Shown: piece by piece, positions 61,750-64,000 of the stretch
How the letters are laid out: every line of letters begins with the position of its first letter
Position numbering within the stretch: position 1 is the stretch's first letter
NCBI GenBank assembly: GCA_016744775.1
Contig: JADGDS010000005.1
Span: forward strand, 1 to 64,000
Length of the DNA: 64,000 nt
Direction of reading: 5' to 3'
Source: Candidatus Marithrix sp.
GTDB taxonomy: Bacteria > Pseudomonadota > Gammaproteobacteria > Beggiatoales > Beggiatoaceae
Program-made: the position numbers and the translations under genes
Notes under the pieces: model-generated
What the model was told of the DNA's origin: nothing
The model's database searches: none
The model's input: the letters and a program-made list of their open reading frames with translations, nothing else

Positions 61750-64000
61750 ATGGGAATTAGAATAGCTATTGTCATTATTGCAGTGACACTAATTAGTTAT
61801 TGGCATGTGATTTCCATTTTAGAATCTCAAACCTTAGAACAACTTCAAAAGTATATCGTTGAACGTGGGCAACGAGAAAGTCAGGTTTTTTTATTAGCTC
61901 AAGATAATCACTTAATATTTAAAAAGGAATTTGAGCGACGAATTGAGCTGCTTGGTTCTCAAAATCCACAACAAAGATTTGATCAATTATTATTGCCTTG
62001 GTCTGATAAGACATTAAGAAATTTTCCACAAAATAAAAATCTTGAACATTTTGATACCAAACATGATTCTGGTATTTATATCGGTAAACAGGCAGTTATT
62101 ACTCCTAAATTAAGACGCGATGTATTAACTTTTTATGATCTTCTTAATAGTTATGGTCCAGCTTGGGTAAATCGTTTTATAAATACTTATGTCATTACGC
62201 CTGATAATATTGTGATTTTATATTGGCCTGATGAACCTTGGGCTTTGCAGGCAGGTGCTGATATTTACATGCCAGATGAAGTAGCCTATTCTTCTTCTAA
62301 TATCAAAAATAACCCCACACGCCAACAAGTTTGGACTACTCTTTATATTGATCCAGTTGCTAAATTATGGATGGTTTCTCTTGAAACACCTATTGATGAT
62401 AAGGACAAGAAGCAGATTGCCGCTATTGGACATGATATTGTGCTTAATGAATTAATGGATAGAACAATTCATGATGCTCTTGATGGTACTTATAATATGA
62501 TCTTTCGTGAAGATGGTCGTCTGATTGCCCATCCAAGTTATATGGATAAAATTATCAAAGAAAATGGAGAATTTGATATTCAGCATTCAGAAGATCAAGC
62601 CTTATTAAATACCTTTAATTTAGTAAAAAATAGGGACTCTAATACTATTGTCATTGATAACAAAGCTAATGACGAATATCTGGCAATTACCAAAATCGAG
62701 GGTCCAAATTGGTATTTTGTAACAGCCTATCCTAAATCTTTAATGTCAAATTTAGCTTTTGATACTGCTCGTTTTATTTTATTCTTAGGTTTATTATCTT
62801 TATTAATTGAAATTAGTATATTATTTTATGTATTACGTCAACAGGTAACTAAGCCATTACGAGAATTTGTAGGCGCGATTGAGAATATTTCTAGCGGTAA
62901 TTTCACAACTAAAGCTACACAATATTTACCAGTATCTCGTAAAGATGAAATTGGAACACTTGCCAAATCATTTGATTCAATGACAGGGCAATTAAACAGT
63001 TTTTTTGAAGAATTAAAACATTTAGATAAACTTAAAGATGAATTTTTAGCTAATACTTCGCATGAATTACGTACACCTTTAAATGGAATTATTGGATTAG
63101 CAGAATCTCTGATTGATGGTGTCAGCGGCGATTTACCTGATAAAACCAAACAAAATCTATATATGATAGTTGCTAGCGGCAAACGTTTATCAGTTTTAGT
63201 CAATGAAATTCTCGACTTTTCTCAACTGAAACATAAACAATTAGAATTACAATTAAAACCACTACCATTACGAGAAATAGTTGAATTAGTATTTATGCTA
63301 AGTCAGCCGCTAATTGCTAACAAATCAGTAAAACTAATAAATAAAATTGCAGCAGATTTACCACCAGCCTTAGCTGATGAAAATCGTTTACAGCAGATTT
63401 TACATAATTTAATCGGTAATGCTATGAAATTTACTGACACTGGCAGCATAGAAATTTTCGCAACAGTTGCAGAAAAACAATTAATTATAACTGTAGCAGA
63501 CACTGGTATTGGAATTGCCGCTGATAAATTAGATAATATTTTTGAATCCTTTGAACAAGCAGATAGTGGCACTGCGAGAGAATATGGAGGTACAGGATTA
63601 GGATTAGCAGTAACAAAACAATTGGTTGAATTACATGGTGGTAAAATTTGGGTAGAATCCACAGAAGGAATAGGATCAAAATTCATTTTTAGTTTAAATA
63701 TTAGCTCTCAACAAGTATCAATTGCTAATTATCAACTACCAAAAGTAAAAGCTGATATTAATTCATCAATAAAAACACAAGATAATAATCTAAATACTAA
63801 TAAAGAAAATCAGATATTAATTGTCGATGATGAAGCAATCAATTTACAAGTGCTTTCAAACTACTTAAGTTTACAAAATTACCATGTCATACAAGTAACA
63901 TCAGGAATTGAAGCCTTAGCTCGTATAGAAAAAGGGCTAAAACCTGATGCTATTATATTAGATGTTATGATGCCACAAATGACAGGATATGAAGTAACGC
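61750..64000 (+). CDS. Hybrid sensor histidine kinase, cut by the window end
   Basis: At least 750 residues; the 3' end is outside. ATG 61750 begins the first membrane helix (IRIAIVIIAVTLISYW); GTG 61708 in the same frame is an alternative. A large periplasmic Cache-like sensor (about 25-335) is followed by a second helix (FILFLGLLSLLIEISILFYVL) and a HAMP segment (VTKPLREFVGAIENISSGNF). The H-box is ANTSHELRTPLNGIIG (about 434) and the ATPase boxes are NLIGNAMKFTDTG, DTGIGIAADKL and GTGLGLAVTKQL. A receiver begins at QILIVDDEAINLQVLSNYL with the phospho-Asp in IILDVMMPQMTG. It is probably a phosphorelay sensor for an extracellular ligand. Confidence 0.92.
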   Translation, partial: MGIRIAIVIIAVTLISYWHVISILESQTLEQLQKYIVERGQRESQVFLLAQDNHLIFKKEFERRIELLGSQNPQQRFDQLLLPWSDKTLRNFPQNKNLEHFDTKHDSGIYIGKQAVITPKLRRDVLTFYDLLNSYGPAWVNRFINTYVITPDNIVILYWPDEPWALQAGADIYMPDEVAYSSSNIKNNPTRQQVWTTLYIDPVAKLWMVSLETPIDDKDKKQIAAIGHDIVLNELMDRTIHDALDGTYNMIFREDGRLIAHPSYMDKIIKENGEFDIQHSEDQALLNTFNLVKNRDSNTIVIDNKANDEYLAITKIEGPNWYFVTAYPKSLMSNLAFDTARFILFLGLLSLLIEISILFYVLRQQVTKPLREFVGAIENISSGNFTTKATQYLPVSRKDEIGTLAKSFDSMTGQLNSFFEELKHLDKLKDEFLANTSHELRTPLNGIIGLAESLIDGVSGDLPDKTKQNLYMIVASGKRLSVLVNEILDFSQLKHKQLELQLKPLPLREIVELVFMLSQPLIANKSVKLINKIAADLPPALADENRLQQILHNLIGNAMKFTDTGSIEIFATVAEKQLIITVADTGIGIAADKLDNIFESFEQADSGTAREYGGTGLGLAVTKQLVELHGGKIWVESTEGIGSKFIFSLNISSQQVSIANYQLPKVKADINSSIKTQDNNLNTNKENQILIVDDEAINLQVLSNYLSLQNYHVIQVTSGIEALARIEKGLKPDAIILDVMMPQMTGYEVT

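Noticed and set aside
1..64000. tRNA, rRNA or other structured RNA genes
   Set aside because: No GC-rich cloverleaf or rRNA-like stretch was recognised by reading the gaps; the structured gaps are explained by dispersed palindromes.

Overview
The window is a 64 kb piece of an AT-rich (I judge roughly one-third GC), gene-dense bacterial chromosome. Its housekeeping genes (glnD, bioD, mrcB followed by a TPR gene, degP/degQ-type protease, ispH, der, aroK-aroB-damX-like, glgB, clpB) are gammaproteobacterial in type and arrangement. The accessory load (Uma2 nuclease, AAA-ATPase/PD-(D/E)XK fusion, several PIN and Brn toxin modules, leucine-rich-repeat proteins, TerY-type vWA/PP2C/kinase cassettes, a kinase-FGE fusion and many intergenic palindromes) is what large or filamentous sulfur bacteria of the Beggiatoa/Thiomargarita group (Thiotrichales) carry. 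That placement is an inference from gene content only.

Layout. 1-1.9 kb: the right end of an IS200/IS605 element, a truncated YAWS/IGW-repeat secreted protein, a BrnT/BrnA pair, decayed fragments and a phage-type gene. 1.9-3.8 kb: AAA-ATPase-like/PD-(D/E)XK protein. 4.0-6.9 kb: a 950-residue TPR-kinase-FGE fusion whose last 40 codons are GC-rich and carry the NNC-codon signature of a diversity-generating retroelement (DGR) variable region. No reverse transcriptase or template repeat is visible in the window. 7.4-10 kb: a collapsed Fic gene and a zinc-ribbon DNA methyltransferase. 10-26.3 kb: mostly core metabolism and envelope genes (glnD, mutarotase, two DUF945 paralogues, bioD, TPR, mrcB, a membrane protein, a Do-type protease, ispH, a carboxymuconolactone-decarboxylase-like protein, der, Sel1). 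26.3-32.5 kb: Uma2 and a five-gene vWA-PP2C-LRR-kinase-LRR cassette. 32.7-39.1 kb: a decaying partial copy of an M16C (PreP-like) protease gene, a DUF1810 gene, a PIN toxin pair and the intact protease. 39.2-43.7 kb: LysM protein, aroK, aroB, ExeA/DamX-like ATPase. 44-54 kb: a GxxExxY gene between palindromes, then a long co-directional minus-strand array: GldG-like, DUF4340, vWA, PP2C, membrane kinase, membrane vWA, antitoxin, PIN, and a CRISPR-type ring nuclease. 54-64 kb: decayed sequence, a duplicated-domain secreted protein, glgB, another PIN pair, clpB, and the start of a hybrid histidine kinase cut by the window edge.

Three themes stand out. First, the C-lectin-fold end of the kinase fusion looks actively diversified, which would make it a hypervariable sensor wired to a Ser/Thr kinase. 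Second, there are two separate vWA + PP2C + kinase cassettes. One is combined with two LRR proteins that share an N-terminal helical domain. The other is combined with membrane proteins, a toxin-antitoxin pair and an orphan ring nuclease. Third, the intergenic space is packed with dispersed palindromes: ten copies of a CCTGACAGG palindrome, three CCCCCTAA palindromes, and small elements with ACTGATGT(T/G)ACGCA termini. These abut start and stop codons and frame a decaying gene duplicate. No rRNA, tRNA or CRISPR array was recognised.
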